64,000 nucleotides of DNA. It comes from Nesterenkonia sp. Lineage in GTDB: Bacteria; Actinomycetota; Actinomycetes; Actinomycetales; Micrococcaceae. Position 1 is the stretch's first letter, and every line of letters starts with the position of its first letter. The notes beneath the pieces were generated by a model. It was not told the origin of the DNA. It did not search any database and was given only the letters and a program-made list of their open reading frames with translations. A program made the position numbers and the translations under genes. The stretch lies in the NCBI RefSeq assembly GCF_029265375.1, contig NZ_JAJUJJ010000009.1, positions 1-64,000 of the forward strand, written 5' to 3'. Positions 34,368 through 43,757 of the stretch are shown here, in pieces.

Positions 34368-35432
34368 CTATCCCCAGGAGTCAGGAGCCGCGATGAAACC
34401 GTGTTCAACCAGCCAGTACTCGGCGGCCTCCTCCGGGCTGAGCCCCTCGGGACCGTGGGTGAGCCGGCGCAGAGATTCCAGCGCCTCCTCGTTCAGGGCG
34501 CGGGAGACGTCGTCGACGACGTCGGGCACCTGATCGGAGATCCGCACGGAGACGACCGGGACGTACTGGTCCTCCGCGAAGGCGCGCTCCTCGTCCGGCA
34601 GGTCGACCAGGGCGTTCTCGGCAGCCCCGGGATGGGTGCGGCTGAGCAGGGCGGCGTCGATCTCAGCGGTGATGAGCAGATCGATGAGCTCGTCCTCCTC
34701 CGCGGTGACCAGCTCCTCGGGTTCGCAGTCGTAGACCTCCTCCAGCTGCTGGGCGAGGACGGACTGCTCAGCCGCTTCGGACTGTTGGGCGGGCTCCGCC
34801 TGCTGGGCAGCGGTGCCGACGGTCAGTTCGTCGCAGATCTCCGCCAGCGCCTGGAGGGAGGCCTCCTCCTCGGCCTCCACCTCCAGCTGCTCAGCGGTGA
34901 TGGTGGTGACCAGGACGTCGGTGCCCATCACCACCGCTGCCGGCTCCAGCAGCTCTGCCTCTGTCAGCTGATCCTGGACCAGGCCGGTGAGGTCGCCCGG
35001 AGCGGCGGCTGGGGCGATGTCCCCGTCCATCAGGGCCGCATAGCCTTCGGCGTCCAGCTGCTCAGCCAGCGGCATCGTGCGGGCCAGCACCATCTCATAG
35101 CGTTCATCGGCTGCCGGGGACTCCTCCGCGTCCTCCTCCGGGGCGGCCGGCTCAGGTTCTTCGGCCAGCGCCGCGGCCAGCGAGGCCGCATCCTGCTCAC
35201 CCTCGACGACCACGGCGGGAGTCTCATGGGCGTTGAGCACCTGGGCATAGAGCTGGGCGATGGTCTGGTCCAGGGGGTCCTCCCCCACTGCGATACGCCA
35301 GGCACGCTCCAGCTGCGCCCCGGTGGGCTCCGGAGCCGGCGGCGGAGGGCTGGAGCAGCTGCTGAGCAGAACTGCGGCCCCCGCGGCGGCGGCAGTGAGG
35401 CGGCAGCGGAGGCGCGGGGAGTCTGGCATCAC
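34368..35432 (-). CDS. Lipoprotein resembling glycine-betaine/choline binding proteins (OpuAC-like)
   Basis: 354 residues with lipobox VLLSSC (C26). The C-terminal part (PVVSVRISDQVPDVVDDVSRALNEEALESLRRL, then PEEAAEYWLVEHGFI) resembles the last helices of OpuAC/ProX-type substrate-binding proteins. Long Ala/Glu/Gln insertions interrupt the fold (for example around 90-110 and 205-225), and the usual aromatic binding box is not obvious. No ABC permease or ATPase gene is adjacent. It may be a degenerate or orphan binding protein. Confidence 0.6.
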   Translation of the reverse strand: MMPDSPRLRCRLTAAAAGAAVLLSSCSSPPPPAPEPTGAQLERAWRIAVGEDPLDQTIAQLYAQVLNAHETPAVVVEGEQDAASLAAALAEEPEPAAPEEDAEESPAADERYEMVLARTMPLAEQLDAEGYAALMDGDIAPAAAPGDLTGLVQDQLTEAELLEPAAVVMGTDVLVTTITAEQLEVEAEEEASLQALAEICDELTVGTAAQQAEPAQQSEAAEQSVLAQQLEEVYDCEPEELVTAEEDELIDLLITAEIDAALLSRTHPGAAENALVDLPDEERAFAEDQYVPVVSVRISDQVPDVVDDVSRALNEEALESLRRLTHGPEGLSPEEAAEYWLVEHGFIAAPDSWG

Positions 35433-35449
35433 CGCTCAATTCTACGGGC

Positions 35450-35479
35450 GTGAACTCTTTCAGGCTGGGCCGCTACTCT
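35450..35479 (+). promoter_or_regulatory. Candidate promoter giving a leaderless mRNA
   Basis: GTGAAC (35450-35455), an 18-base spacer and TACTCT (35474-35479), then exactly seven bases to the ATG at 35487. The expected transcript start falls on or next to the start codon. Confidence 0.45.
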
Positions 35480-35486
35480 AGAAAGG

Positions 35487-37274
35487 ATGAAGGGCGAATC
35501 TGCTGACCTGCATGTGGAGATCCCCGGCTCGGCTCCGCTGAGTGCGCGTCTGCAGGCCCTGCTGCACGCGCCCAGCGCCGAGCAGGCGGAGGCTCAGACC
35601 GCGCGCGGCTGGGTGGATCTGGCCTATGAGGCCGCCTACGGCGAACGCTATGCCGCCGCCGCTGCCGCTGCCGAACGGGGGCTGCGCGCTCCCGGCGGCC
35701 AGGACCCGGAGAACCGGCTGATGCTGCTGCGCATCCTCTCCGGGGTCCATGAGATGCGCGGCGAGTCCGGACTCTCCGCCCCCTACCTGCAGCAGCGCAT
35801 CGACCTGCTGCGTGAACTGGGCCGGTCCGAGCAGGCGGAGGTGGAGGCCAAACTGGGGCCGATGCTGCTGCGCGAGCCTGACCGGGTGGAAGCCGAAATC
35901 CTGGCCCGGATGGCCGAGGAGCTCGACGACGGCACCCCGCGCCTGGAACGCGCTGATGTGCTCTCCTCACTGGCGGTGCGTCAGCTGCACGACGAGGGCC
36001 CGGAGGCTGCACTGCCGGTGATCAGCGAGGCCTGCCGGATTCTGGAGGAGCTTCAGCGGCCGCAGGCGCTGACCGGAGCCCGAATGTTCCTGGCCCATGC
36101 CCAGCTGCTGGCTTCGGAGACAGAGCAGGCACTGGACACCGCGGAGCTGGTGCTCTCCGGGCCCGCCAACCGGGCGGTCCGCGGCGCGATGGCGATGCTG
36201 CGCGCCACGGTCCACCACCAGTCTGAGCGGCCCCTGACAGCGATGAAGGACGCCATCCAGTCTGCCGAGCTCTACGCGGCCTGCGGTGTGCGCAAGGGCG
36301 CAGCCTCGGCCGCCGCGCTGCTGGCCGGTGTCGCCTCAGGCCTGAACTACGCCGAGGTCTCTGTGCTGGCCTGGAGGGTGGCCGTGCAGCAGGCCGAGCT
36401 GGGAGAGTTCAGCGAATCCCGCATGCTCACCCTGGCGCTGGGACAGCAGCTGCTGGAGATGGAGCATCACGCCGAAGCGGAGAAGGTGCTCGACGCGCTC
36501 TCTGTCCGGCTGGCCTCCGCTGAGGATGAGCATTCCACCCGAGGCCGGGCGCTGATGGGTCTGGGCCACGCCGTCACCCAGCAGAAGCGTCCCTTGGAGG
36601 CTATGGCCCACTGGGAGGAGGCCGCGGAGCAGTTCCTGGCCGCCGACGAGGTGGATGAGGCTGCCCGCGCGCATCTGGCCGCCGGAGCGCTGGCGGCCTC
36701 CCTGGACCGGGTCGAGGCAGCCCGGCACCACTATGAGCAGGGCCTGCGCCTGGCCGATCAGGGCGATGACACCGACCCGCTGATGCTGCTGCAGGCGCTG
36801 CACTCGCTGGGCCACCTGCTGTGCCGGCATGAGAACCCGGACGGGCTGAACTATTTGGACCGGGCGATGCGCATCGTCGCCGAGCACGGCACCCAGTGGC
36901 AGCAGGCGGATCTGATCGATACCCGGGCACGGTCGCTGACCGCCCTGGGCCGCGGCTCCGAGGCGGTGGCCTCCGCCTTGGAGGCTGCCGACCAGTTCGC
37001 AGAGGCGGCCGATGAGGAGGCCGCCGCCGACGCGGAGATCTTCGCCGCCACAGTGCTGCTGCAGATGCGTCAGGCCCAGGAGGCTGAGGCGATGTTCCGG
37101 ATGGCCGCTGAGGACCGGGATCTGTCCGAGGCGCTGCTGGCCACCGCCCTGGAGGGTCGGATCGAGGCGCTGCGCAGCCTGGGCCGCACCGAGGAGGCGG
37201 ATGCGGCCGAGGACCAGCTCAGCCAGCTCAAAGCGAGGCTGGCCAGCGAGGAAGGTCCCCCGCCGCAGGGATGA
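35487..37274 (+). CDS. Helical repeat (TPR-like) protein
   Basis: 595 residues, almost wholly alpha-helical and rich in Ala, Leu and Glu, with repeated TPR-like pairs. Examples are AYEAAYGERYAAAAAAAERGL near 47, GRALMGLGHAVTQQKRPLEAMAHWEEAAEQF near 352, and ARAHLAAGALAASLDRVEAARHHYEQGLRLA near 393. No enzymatic domain or membrane segment, so it is probably a cytosolic scaffold. Its last 47 bases overlap the end of the convergent kinase-like gene, an unusually long coding overlap. Confidence 0.78.
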   Translation: MKGESADLHVEIPGSAPLSARLQALLHAPSAEQAEAQTARGWVDLAYEAAYGERYAAAAAAAERGLRAPGGQDPENRLMLLRILSGVHEMRGESGLSAPYLQQRIDLLRELGRSEQAEVEAKLGPMLLREPDRVEAEILARMAEELDDGTPRLERADVLSSLAVRQLHDEGPEAALPVISEACRILEELQRPQALTGARMFLAHAQLLASETEQALDTAELVLSGPANRAVRGAMAMLRATVHHQSERPLTAMKDAIQSAELYAACGVRKGAASAAALLAGVASGLNYAEVSVLAWRVAVQQAELGEFSESRMLTLALGQQLLEMEHHAEAEKVLDALSVRLASAEDEHSTRGRALMGLGHAVTQQKRPLEAMAHWEEAAEQFLAADEVDEAARAHLAAGALAASLDRVEAARHHYEQGLRLADQGDDTDPLMLLQALHSLGHLLCRHENPDGLNYLDRAMRIVAEHGTQWQQADLIDTRARSLTALGRGSEAVASALEAADQFAEAADEEAAADAEIFAATVLLQMRQAQEAEAMFRMAAEDRDLSEALLATALEGRIEALRSLGRTEEADAAEDQLSQLKARLASEEGPPPQG

Positions 37275-38532
37275 GGTCCAGCAGGATCTCTGCGCAGCGG
37301 AGCCGGTGCTCCGCCTGAGCCGACCAGCCGCGGCGCCGGGTGTCGCGCGCGCCAGCCACCAGGGACAGAGCCACTGAGGCCGAGCGGATCCGCAGCGATT
37401 CGGGATCAACCTCCTCGGCGAAAGCCCGGGCGAAGCGGTCGAAGGCCGCCGGTGCGTGAATATATCGCTCATCCACTGCGGGCAGCACTGCCAGATGCCC
37501 CAGGAAGCAGGCCAGATCATCCACCCGGTGGCCCGGGCCCAGCGAGTCGACGTCGAGCAGGCAGGAGATCTGCGCATCGCGCATGAGCACATTGGCCTCG
37601 TAGAAGTCCCCGTGGGTGGGCACCACCGGCCCCCGGTCGGCGGCGGGAAGCCGCTGCATGATGGTCTCCGCCAGCTGCGCGATCCGGTCGGCATGACTCG
37701 GAAGCGCGGAGGCGGCCGCCGAGGCGTAGGACGGCAGGCGGTCGGTCCAGGCCTCCCGGGCAGGCAGCGTCATCACCTCCTCCGGCATCTGCTCCAGCAG
37801 CGCCACGAAGTCCTTCGGGCGCACCGTCGCTGCGCCGTCGGCCAGAAAGTATTCCGCCAGGGACACTCCATCGCCGCGCTGCAGGGCCACCACATCGCTG
37901 ACCGGGTCGCTGACCGGCACCGGTGCCGGCACCCCGGCCTCCAGCAGCATCCGGTGGCGGGCGTCCAGGTCCACCGCCCGGCCGCTGCGCAGCACTTTGA
38001 GGTAGAGCCGGGATCCGTCGGAGAAGTCTGCGGCGATCACTGCCCGGCGCAGCGGACGGTAGCTGACGGTCTCCAACCCGGTGAGTACCCGGCCTGCTCC
38101 CCAGATGCTGGCCACAGAGTCCGGGTCGGTGGCCAGCCGCAGGCCGGGCAGCGCCGGGTCCAGAGGGTGCTGCCAGATGGCCAGCCGTCCGTAGGGACAG
38201 TGCGAGAAGACCACGCCCTCGGCGTCGTCGTCGACCCGTTCGGTGGTCATTCCCACATACAGCTCGTCCACGTGGTCGCTGGTCTCGGTGTAGACGCCGT
38301 TGGAGCTGCTGTTGGCCAGCACCGGCCGGGCGGTGGCCACGCGGTAGATCCCGGTCACCCCGGCGCCGGGCCGGTGCTGGACCGACTCCAGGTGCACACT
38401 GGTGGCGTAGACCCCTGACTGCTGCAGCGCAGCTGAGATGGGCGAGTGGGCGTCATAGGACTGCAGGAATCCCAGCTGCCGGGATTCCGCCTCGGCCCGC
38501 CCGGCCGAGGGCGCGGGATGGACGGGGTTCAA
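37228..38532 (-). CDS. Aminoglycoside phosphotransferase-fold protein
   Basis: 434 residues. The kinase-like APH domain occupies the C-terminal two thirds: VVPTHGDFYEANVLM (catalytic loop with the essential Asp) near 303, followed by ISCLLDVDSLGPGHRVDDLACFLGH (Mg-binding Asp). The N-terminal 180 residues look like an added domain, with a partial repeat of lobe features (LYLKVLRSG as the ATP lysine strand). The substrate is probably a sugar or small metabolite rather than an antibiotic. The start is TTG at 38532, directly after the previous gene's stop. Confidence 0.78.
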   Translation of the reverse strand: MNPVHPAPSAGRAEAESRQLGFLQSYDAHSPISAALQQSGVYATSVHLESVQHRPGAGVTGIYRVATARPVLANSSSNGVYTETSDHVDELYVGMTTERVDDDAEGVVFSHCPYGRLAIWQHPLDPALPGLRLATDPDSVASIWGAGRVLTGLETVSYRPLRRAVIAADFSDGSRLYLKVLRSGRAVDLDARHRMLLEAGVPAPVPVSDPVSDVVALQRGDGVSLAEYFLADGAATVRPKDFVALLEQMPEEVMTLPAREAWTDRLPSYASAAASALPSHADRIAQLAETIMQRLPAADRGPVVPTHGDFYEANVLMRDAQISCLLDVDSLGPGHRVDDLACFLGHLAVLPAVDERYIHAPAAFDRFARAFAEEVDPESLRIRSASVALSLVAGARDTRRRGWSAQAEHRLRCAEILLDLIPAAGDLPRWPASL

Positions 38533-39507
38533 TCAGGCTCGCCTGCGCTTGAGGACCTCGTCCAGGTCCATGGAGGGCTCCGGCTCCGGCTTCGGCGCTG
38601 CGGCGGCGCTGGGCTGCTTGAGCTTGGTGTCCGCGCTGGGCGTGGGGGCAGGCTCTTCGGCCACCGGTTCGGGCTCTGGGCGTTCGACCTTCTCGGCCAC
38701 AAGATACTTCGGCTGCGGGACCTCGCGGGGCTGCCAGTCCTCTGCCGGGGCGGACTGATCGAACAGTGCCTCGGCGGCCTCGGGATCCTTTGCAGCCTGT
38801 TTGCCGAAGAGCCGCTCCGGATTCTCCGGCAGGCCATCCTCATCCAGGGTGACCAGCGAGTCTGGGCCGCCCAATCCCTCGGCGTCGGAGCTCAGCGCAT
38901 CGAAGGGACGCACCCGCTGCGGGGCCTCCGCCTGGGCGGCGACGCGCTGCTGCCGGCTGATCTGCTCGGCCGTCTCCTCCGGCACGGTCATCGCCTCCTG
39001 CATGGCTCGCTCGACCCTGGCGCGGCGGGCCCGGCGACGCCGGACGGCGGCGGCCGCCTGCAGCCCGGCGAGGCTGAGCAGGAACGCTCCTGCGCAGACA
39101 GCCGGAACAGTCCAGGCCAGCCCGGTCAGCCAGGCGGCGACGGCGGTGCCTGCTGCTCCCAGCAGCGCGAGGCATCCGGTGAGCGCCAGCAGGGTGCGGC
39201 CCCAGTGGATGCGGAAGGAGGCGTTCTCATGGCTGCGTCTGGTCTCTTCCCTGGCATCAGTAGTCACATCAGCACCTGGTTCACTCGTCTGTGGTCGTTC
39301 GGCCAGCACGCGGCGGCGTGCCGCACGGGCCTGACGCGTGGTCAGCCCCGCTCTGCGCTGCGACTGCGCGGGCAGCCGCTGGGCCCTGAGCATCAGCGCC
39401 GCCAGGAAGAGCCCGGCGATCACCACGATGAGCAGTGAGGAGTGGATGGGCAGGCTGGGGATCCAGTCGATGACTCCGGCCGACTCCGGCCGGGGACCCA
39501 GCGTCAT
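38533..39507 (-). CDS. Membrane protein with a long acidic/Pro tail, unknown function
   Basis: About 324 residues. The helix near the N-terminus (SSLLIVVIAGLFLAALML) is followed by a basic stretch (AQSQRRAGLTTRQARAARRR), two further helices at about 100-150 and a cytoplasmic half rich in Glu, Ala and Pro, with KPEPEPSMDLDEVLKRRRA at the end. No family recognised. ATG at 39507 sits about seven bases after AGGTGGAG; GTG at 39519 is the alternative. It is coupled to the kinase-fold gene (stop then TTG). Confidence 0.7.
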   Translation of the reverse strand: MTLGPRPESAGVIDWIPSLPIHSSLLIVVIAGLFLAALMLRAQRLPAQSQRRAGLTTRQARAARRRVLAERPQTSEPGADVTTDAREETRRSHENASFRIHWGRTLLALTGCLALLGAAGTAVAAWLTGLAWTVPAVCAGAFLLSLAGLQAAAAVRRRRARRARVERAMQEAMTVPEETAEQISRQQRVAAQAEAPQRVRPFDALSSDAEGLGGPDSLVTLDEDGLPENPERLFGKQAAKDPEAAEALFDQSAPAEDWQPREVPQPKYLVAEKVERPEPEPVAEEPAPTPSADTKLKQPSAAAAPKPEPEPSMDLDEVLKRRRA

Positions 39508-39616
39508 GCGTGTCTCCACCTGCCCTTGTGCTCACGTGTGGGATGCGACGGGGGTGCCGCTGATCTGTCCAGGGTAGCCGATGCCCGCCGCTGTTCTGCG
39601 ACATACACACGGCGCT

Positions 39617-39646
39617 GTGACAACCTCTGAGCTTCTGGGCAAGAAT
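39617..39646 (+). promoter_or_regulatory. Promoter of the LpdA-like gene
   Basis: GTGACA (39617-39622; five of six matches to TTGACA), an 18-base spacer and AAGAAT (39641-39646). Seven bases later comes GTG 39654, so a leaderless message is predicted. This decides the start codon over ATG 39645, which overlaps the -10. Confidence 0.6.
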
Positions 39647-39653
39647 GGGGCAC

Positions 39654-41099
39654 GTGACTACTCATGCCAAGCGCTTCGCCCCTGACCGGATTGCCATACT
39701 CGGCGGCGGCCCCGGCGGCTACGAGGCCGCCATGGTGGCCGCAGACGCCGGCGCGGAGGTCACCGTGGTGGAGGAGAAGGGGCTGGGCGGCTCGGCGGTC
39801 CTGACCGATGTGGTGCCCTCGAAGACGCTGGTGGCCACTGCCGATGCGATGCGGCGGGTCAATGCCTCCACCTCTTTCGGCGTTCGGTTCGGCAGCCACG
39901 AGGACGACCACTATGAGACCGAAGCGTGGGCGGACTTCTCCAAGGTCAACGAGCGGCTCCTGAAGCTGGCGCAGACCCAGTCCCGGGATATTCACGCCTC
40001 GCTGACCGCGGCCGGGGTGCGGATCGTCTCCGGGCGCGGGCGCCTGCTGCCCCCGACCAGCCTGGAGGTCACCGACGCCGGCGGCGACACCTTTGTGGTG
40101 GAGGCCGATGCGGTGATCATCGCCACCGGAGCCCACCCCCGGGAGCTGGAGACCGCCAAGCCGGACGGCGAGCGCATCCTGAACTGGACCCAGGCCTATA
40201 ACCTCACCGATGTGCCCGAGCACATGATCGTGGTGGGCTCCGGGGTCACCGGCGCCGAGTTCGCCTCCGCCTACCGGCGGCTCGGCGCAGACGTCACGCT
40301 GGTCTCCTCCCGGGAGCAGGTGCTGCCCGGCGAGGATTCCGACGCCGCCTCCGTGCTGGAGAACGCCTTCGCCCGGGTGGGGGTGAAAGTCGCCGCGAAG
40401 TCCCGCGCGCAGTCGGTGGAGCGCACCGACGACGGCGTCAGTGTGAGGCTGACCGACGGACGGGTGCTCACCGGATCGCACTGCCTCATGGCAGTCGGCG
40501 GGATCCCCAACACCGCCGGCATCGGCCTGGAGGAGGCCGGCGTGGAGACCACCGAGTCCGGGCACATCCGGGTGGACACCGTCTCCCGCACCACCGCCAC
40601 CAACATCTACGCCGCCGGCGACTGCACCGGCATGCTGCCGCTGGCCTCAGTGGCGGCGATGCAGGGCCGGATTGCGGTGGCCCATATGCAGGGCGGGGCG
40701 GTCAAGCCGCTGCAGCTGCACCGAGTCTCCTCCAATGTGTTCACCTCCCCGGAGATCGCCACCGTGGGAGTCACCCAGGCCCAGGTGGACTCCGGAAAGT
40801 ACCAGGCCGACGTCGCGAAGCTGGATCTGACCACCAATCCGCGGGCGAAGATGATGAACATCCGCGAAGGCTTTGTGAAGATCTTCTCCCGCAGGGGCTC
40901 CGGCACAGTCATCGGCGCCGTCGTCGTCGCCCCCCGCGCCTCAGAGCTGATCTTCCCGCTGGCTCTGGCGGTGACGCATAAGCTGCACGTGGACGATGTG
41001 GCCTCCACCTTCACCGTCTACCCCTCGCTGAGCGGGTCGCTCTCTGAGGCGGCGCGCAGGCTGCATCTGCACACGGTGGACCCCCGCGACGACGACTGA
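39654..41099 (+). CDS. lpdA: NAD(P)H-quinone dehydrogenase, LpdA type (flavoprotein disulfide reductase fold)
   Basis: 481 residues. FAD site IAILGGGPGGYEAAMVAADAG at the start, NAD(P) site IVVGSGVTGAEFASAYRRLGA, second FAD motif NIYAAGDCTGMLPLASVA and the dimerisation domain with FTSPEIATVGVTQ. The active-site cysteine pair of true dihydrolipoyl dehydrogenases is absent: the segment reads EEKGLGGSAVLTDVVPSKTL. The C-terminal HxxxxE catalytic pair is also changed (YPSLSGSLSEA). This is the pattern of mycobacterial LpdA, which reduces quinones rather than lipoamide. Confidence 0.85.
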   Translation: MTTHAKRFAPDRIAILGGGPGGYEAAMVAADAGAEVTVVEEKGLGGSAVLTDVVPSKTLVATADAMRRVNASTSFGVRFGSHEDDHYETEAWADFSKVNERLLKLAQTQSRDIHASLTAAGVRIVSGRGRLLPPTSLEVTDAGGDTFVVEADAVIIATGAHPRELETAKPDGERILNWTQAYNLTDVPEHMIVVGSGVTGAEFASAYRRLGADVTLVSSREQVLPGEDSDAASVLENAFARVGVKVAAKSRAQSVERTDDGVSVRLTDGRVLTGSHCLMAVGGIPNTAGIGLEEAGVETTESGHIRVDTVSRTTATNIYAAGDCTGMLPLASVAAMQGRIAVAHMQGGAVKPLQLHRVSSNVFTSPEIATVGVTQAQVDSGKYQADVAKLDLTTNPRAKMMNIREGFVKIFSRRGSGTVIGAVVVAPRASELIFPLALAVTHKLHVDDVASTFTVYPSLSGSLSEAARRLHLHTVDPRDDD

Positions 41100-41119
41100 G
41101 CCGCGATAGGCTCAGGCGC

Positions 41120-42775
41120 ATGAGCACTCGCACCCCCACCGCCGTCGACGAATTCGCTGAGCAGCACTTCGAGCAGCTACTGCAGCTGGCACCGGAGGAA
41201 GCCACTATGCTGGGCCGGCCCGGCGTGGAGACCCTCTACCGGGACTACTCCCCCGCCGGCCGGGAGGCGTTCGCGCAGCTGAAGCGCCAGGCCCTGACGC
41301 AGCTGGAGTCGCTGCAGCCGGCCGATGCGGTGGACGAGGTGACCGTCCATGCCATGCGTGAGCGGATCGAACTGGACCTGGCGTTGCATGAGACCGGCCG
41401 GACCTAGCTGAACAATATCTCCTCCGACGCCCACAGCATCCGCATGGTGCTGGAGCTGATGCCCCAGTCCACCGATGAGGACTTCGTCCATATCGCCGGG
41501 CGGCTGCAGAACATACCGGAGGCGCTGGACGGCTACTGGGCCTCCCTGCAGCAGTCCCAGGCCGCCGGGCATGTGGCCCCCGCCCGGCAGGTTCGTGCCG
41601 CTGCCGAACAGGCCGCCTCCTGGGCCGAGCCTGTGGGGGCGCTGGCATCACTGATCACTGCGGCGCAGGCCGCTGGGGTCTCCGAGACTGTGCTGGAGCG
41701 TCTGCGCACCGGCGTGCAGACCGCCGCAGAGGCCTACCAGGTCTTCGCCGGCAGGCTCACCGAGACGCTGCTGCCGCAGGCACCGGAGCGCGATGCCGTC
41801 GGGATCGAGCTCTACCAGCTGTTCTCCCAGTCCTTCACCGGCGCGAAGCTGGACCTTCAGGAGACCTACCAGTGGGGGCTTGAGGAGCTGGCCAGGATCG
41901 TGGCCGCCCAGCAGGAGGTGGCCGAGCAGATCCGGCCCGGCACCTCGGTGAGCGAGGCCAAAGAGCTCCTCAACACTGATCCGGGGCGGATCATCCGCGG
42001 CACCGAGGCGCTGCGCGAATGGATGCAGCAACTCTCCGATGCTGCGGTGGCAGAGCTGAAGGACGTCCACTTTGAGATCCCGGAGCCGATGGACCGCCTG
42101 GAGTGCCGGATCGCGCCCACCCAGGACGGCGGGGTCTACTACACCCCGCCCAGCGACGACTTCTCCCGGCCGGGGCGCATGTGGTGGTCAGTGCCTCCGG
42201 AGGACACCGAGTTCACCACCTGGGCCGAGACCACCACGGTCTACCACGAGGGCGTGCCGGGGCATCACCTGCAGATCGGCACCGCCGTGCTGGTGAAGGA
42301 CCGGCTGAACTCCTGGCGGCGGTACCTGGCCAACACGTCCGGCTTCGCCGAAGGATGGGCGCTCTACGCCGAGCAGCTGATGACCGAGCTGGGATACCTG
42401 GACGACCCGGGCGACCGGATGGGGATGCTGGACATGCAGCGGATGCGGGCGGCCCGGGTGGTCTTCGACATCGGCGTGCACTGCGGGTTCCGCGCCCCGG
42501 CCGACTGGGGCGGTGAGATCTGGACCCCGGAGACCGGCCTGGAGTTCCTGCGCGCCCACCTGCCCATCTCAGAGGCTCAGCTGCAGTTCGAGTTCACCCG
42601 GTATCTGGGGTGGCCGGGCCAGGCGCCCAGCTACAAGGTCGGTCAGCGGATCATCGAGCAGATCCGGGCCGAGCGCGAGCAGCAGCCGGGCTTCGACCTG
42701 AAGTCCTTCCACACCGAGCTGCTGCAGCTGGGCGGACTCGGACTGGACACGCTGCGCTTCGCCATGAGCAGGTAG
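41120..42775 (+). pseudogene. DUF885 peptidase-like gene interrupted by an in-frame TAG
   Basis: One continuous frame reads as a DUF885 protein of about 551 residues except for TAG at 41405-41407 (codon 96). Before it: DLALHETGRT; after it: LNNISSDAHSIRMVLELM, so the family's conserved stretch continues without a shift. The zinc-peptidase-like motif HEGVPGHHLQIG lies near residue 377, followed by SGFAEGWALYAEQLM. All other conserved parts look intact, so the stop is recent, a read-through site or a sequence error. A TAGGCT box lies seven bases before the ATG. Confidence 0.75.
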
Positions 42776-42785
42776 ATTTGAGCCT

Positions 42786-43721
42786 ATGAGCACACCCCGG
42801 GAGACCGAGCAGCCCGACGACGACCAGACGACTGAAGGCTTCGGCCATGTCACCACCGACGCCGCCGGGGGCCAGGACCCGGTGGCCGCCGCCCCCACCA
42901 ATGATCCGACCTGCCCGGTGAACCAGCAGGCCTCCCGTGCCGCCGACGCGCTGCTGACTGCGGCCGGGGTGGAAAGGGTCGACCTGGCCTGCACGCTGGG
43001 CTCGGGCTGGTCAGGTGCGGCCGGGCAGCTGGGCGAGCTGGTCGCGGAGCTCGACGCCGAGCAGGTGCCGGGGTTCCACACCTCCCCGGTGCCTGGACAC
43101 TCCGGGTCGCTGAAAGTCATCCGCACCTCGGCGGGGCAGCACGTGCTGGTGATCGGGGCGCGCACCCACTACTACGAAGGCCGCGGAGTGGATGCGGTGG
43201 CCCACGGAGTGCGCACAGCCGCCGCCGCAGGGGCGCGCACTATGGTGCTCACCAACGGCTGCGGCGGGCTGAGTCCGCTGAATCCTCCGGGCACACCGGT
43301 GCTGATCAGCGACCACATCAACCTCACCGGCGCCTCACCGCTGCGCGGGGCCCACTTTGTGGATATGACCGACCTCTACTCCCCGCGGATGCGCCGGATC
43401 GCCCGCGAGGTGGACCCGCAGCTGCGAGAGGGCGTCTATGCCCAGCTGCCCGGCCCGCACTATGAGACTCCGGCGGAGATCCGGTACCTGGCCGCCGTCG
43501 GGGCGGACCTAGTAGGAATGTCCACAGCGCTGGAGGCCATCTCCGCCCGGGCCGCCGGAATGGAGGTCTTCGGCATCTCGCTGGTGACCAACCTGGCCGC
43601 CGGGATCTCCGAGGAGCCGCTGAGCCATGAAGAGGTCATCGAGGCCGGCCAGGCCGCAGCACCGCGGATCGCCGGGCTGCTGGCCGAGGTGGTGCGCCGC
43701 AGCCTGGCGCCGGCCTCCTGA
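42786..43721 (+). CDS. punA: Purine-nucleoside phosphorylase
   Basis: 311 residues, trimeric PNP class. It cleaves purine (deoxy)nucleosides with phosphate to the base and (deoxy)ribose-1-phosphate. Phosphate-binding TLGSGWSGA near 74 and GHSG, then RTHYYEG, TNGCGG, PGPHYETPAEIRYL and the base-site segment ISLVTNLAAGISEEPLSHEEV. About 45 N-terminal residues are polar and non-conserved. A TAGATT box ends seven bases before the ATG (probable leaderless start). It begins a run with phosphohexomutase and deoC. Confidence 0.92.
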   Translation: MSTPRETEQPDDDQTTEGFGHVTTDAAGGQDPVAAAPTNDPTCPVNQQASRAADALLTAAGVERVDLACTLGSGWSGAAGQLGELVAELDAEQVPGFHTSPVPGHSGSLKVIRTSAGQHVLVIGARTHYYEGRGVDAVAHGVRTAAAAGARTMVLTNGCGGLSPLNPPGTPVLISDHINLTGASPLRGAHFVDMTDLYSPRMRRIAREVDPQLREGVYAQLPGPHYETPAEIRYLAAVGADLVGMSTALEAISARAAGMEVFGISLVTNLAAGISEEPLSHEEVIEAGQAAAPRIAGLLAEVVRRSLAPAS

Positions 43722-43757
43722 GAAGCATCTGCCTGAGATGAGAAGGAGCACTGACCT

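Noticed and set aside
39654..41099. Classical dihydrolipoyl dehydrogenase (E3)
   Set aside because: The redox-active cysteine pair and the HxxxxE motif are absent, and no 2-oxoacid dehydrogenase genes are nearby.
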